Below the pieces are notes generated by a model. It did not search any database, had not been told where the DNA came from, and was given only the letters and a program-made list of their open reading frames with translations. This document shows, piece by piece, positions 5,507 through 5,864 of a stretch of DNA of 5,864 nt. Made by a program: the position numbers and the translations under genes. Origin of the DNA: an uncultured bacterium (GTDB taxonomy: Bacteria; Verrucomicrobiota; Kiritimatiellia; UBA8416; CALETX01); contig CALETX010000430.1 of NCBI GenBank assembly GCA_937920455.1, forward strand, positions 1 to 5,864. Reading direction: 5' to 3'. Each line of letters starts with the position of its first letter. Position 1 is the first letter of the stretch.

Positions 5507-5864
5507 TCTCACCCGACTTCTTCTGCCGAGCTGCCTTGATAATTTCTCCAAGAGCTCTGGCAGAATGCGTCAGTTTCACTGACACAACAGCGCCATCGCT
5601 TTCAACTACGCAGTTCTGTGCAAGAGCTGCCAGCCCTGGATTCTGGTCTTTCGATAGCAGCGCAAATGCTATCATTCCACGTATAATCTGTTCAACCTGA
5701 CCGGCATTTTCTGAAGGATCAACGCCAAGTCTCATTACCATATCAACCGTACCGGCTGTTTCCCAGATTGCAAGAGAAACAGAGTCGGTATTCTGAAACA
5801 TTGAAGGCTGTCCCGCATCAGCCGAAACGACCGTCTCACTAGGCTTGACCCCAGCCGCAATGAG
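5457..5864 (-). CDS. Unrecognised protein co-transcribed with the sigma factor (C-terminal 135 residues)
   Basis: The frame is open from the window's right edge to TGA at 5457-5459. It gives 135 residues, so the visible ATG at 5801 is probably internal and the gene continues outside the window. The visible part alternates predicted strands and helices: a strand pair around SVSLAIWETAGTVDMVMRLGV, a helix ENAGQVEQIIRGMIAFALLS, a second helix containing LAALAQNCVV, a strand pair around GAVVSVKLTH, and a final helix ARALGEIIKAARQKK. It ends in a disordered Gly/Ala/Pro-rich tail (about the last 18 residues). The repeated pattern suggests two similar alpha/beta units. No membrane helix, catalytic motif or family is recognised. 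Its end overlaps the likely sigma start by 50 bases, so it belongs to the same operon and may be an envelope-stress component; that is inferred from position only. Confidence 0.7.
   Translation of the reverse strand, partial: LIAAGVKPSETVVSADAGQPSMFQNTDSVSLAIWETAGTVDMVMRLGVDPSENAGQVEQIIRGMIAFALLSKDQNPGLAALAQNCVVESDGAVVSVKLTHSARALGEIIKAARQKKSGENAGHSGKPADAAPAQP

Overview
The window looks like an ordinary bacterial chromosome segment of middling G+C. It has tight operons, short intergenic gaps, an encoded CCA on a tRNA, and a mix of housekeeping and cell-surface genes. The taxon cannot be fixed from this sequence. The gene style (AsnRS of the Bacillus/archaeal-like ending, an unusual small basic protein, a transmembrane zinc anti-sigma factor and WbaZ-type glycosyltransferases) would suit a Gram-negative lineage such as the Verrucomicrobiota/Lentisphaerota/Kiritimatiellota group, but that is a low-confidence inference.

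Layout, left to right. Positions 1-243 hold the 3' end of an asparaginyl-tRNA synthetase gene on the plus strand. About 260 bases follow with no gene I can support. On the minus strand, a 55-codon gene for a very basic protein (586-753) runs into a tRNA-Cys(GCA) gene (504-577) only 8 bases downstream, so the two are probably co-transcribed. A 155-base divergent intergenic region (754-908) separates them from the plus-strand operon. It carries promoter-like sequences on both strands, a CATCAA-N9-TTGATG inverted repeat and a GGCCCA/TGGGCC hairpin.

Positions 909-4320 are a compact plus-strand operon of three GT-B fold, family GT4 glycosyltransferases. Each junction is a 4-base ATGA overlap, which indicates translational coupling. 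All three keep the EX7E motif of retaining GT4 enzymes, and the third resembles the WbaZ-type mannosyltransferases of O-antigen assembly. Together they most likely add successive sugars to a lipid-linked surface glycan (O-antigen or exopolysaccharide). The donor-sugar synthesis, flippase and polymerase genes are not in this window.

The operon meets, tail to tail across 71 bases, a minus-strand operon (4392-5864 and beyond). Read in its own direction this has the C-terminal part of an unrecognised protein, then an ECF sigma factor, then a single-pass membrane anti-sigma factor with an HX3CX2C zinc motif. The sigma and anti-sigma genes overlap by ATGA, and the upstream gene overlaps the likely sigma start by 50 bases. 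This is a cell-envelope signalling module. Whether it controls the neighbouring glycosyltransferases cannot be told from the sequence, because its own promoter is outside the window.

I found no mobile element, CRISPR array, large repeat or clearly new system. The points most worth a second look are the unrecognised gene coupled to the sigma factor, the ambiguous sigma start, and the divergent control region whose two first genes lack Shine-Dalgarno sequences.
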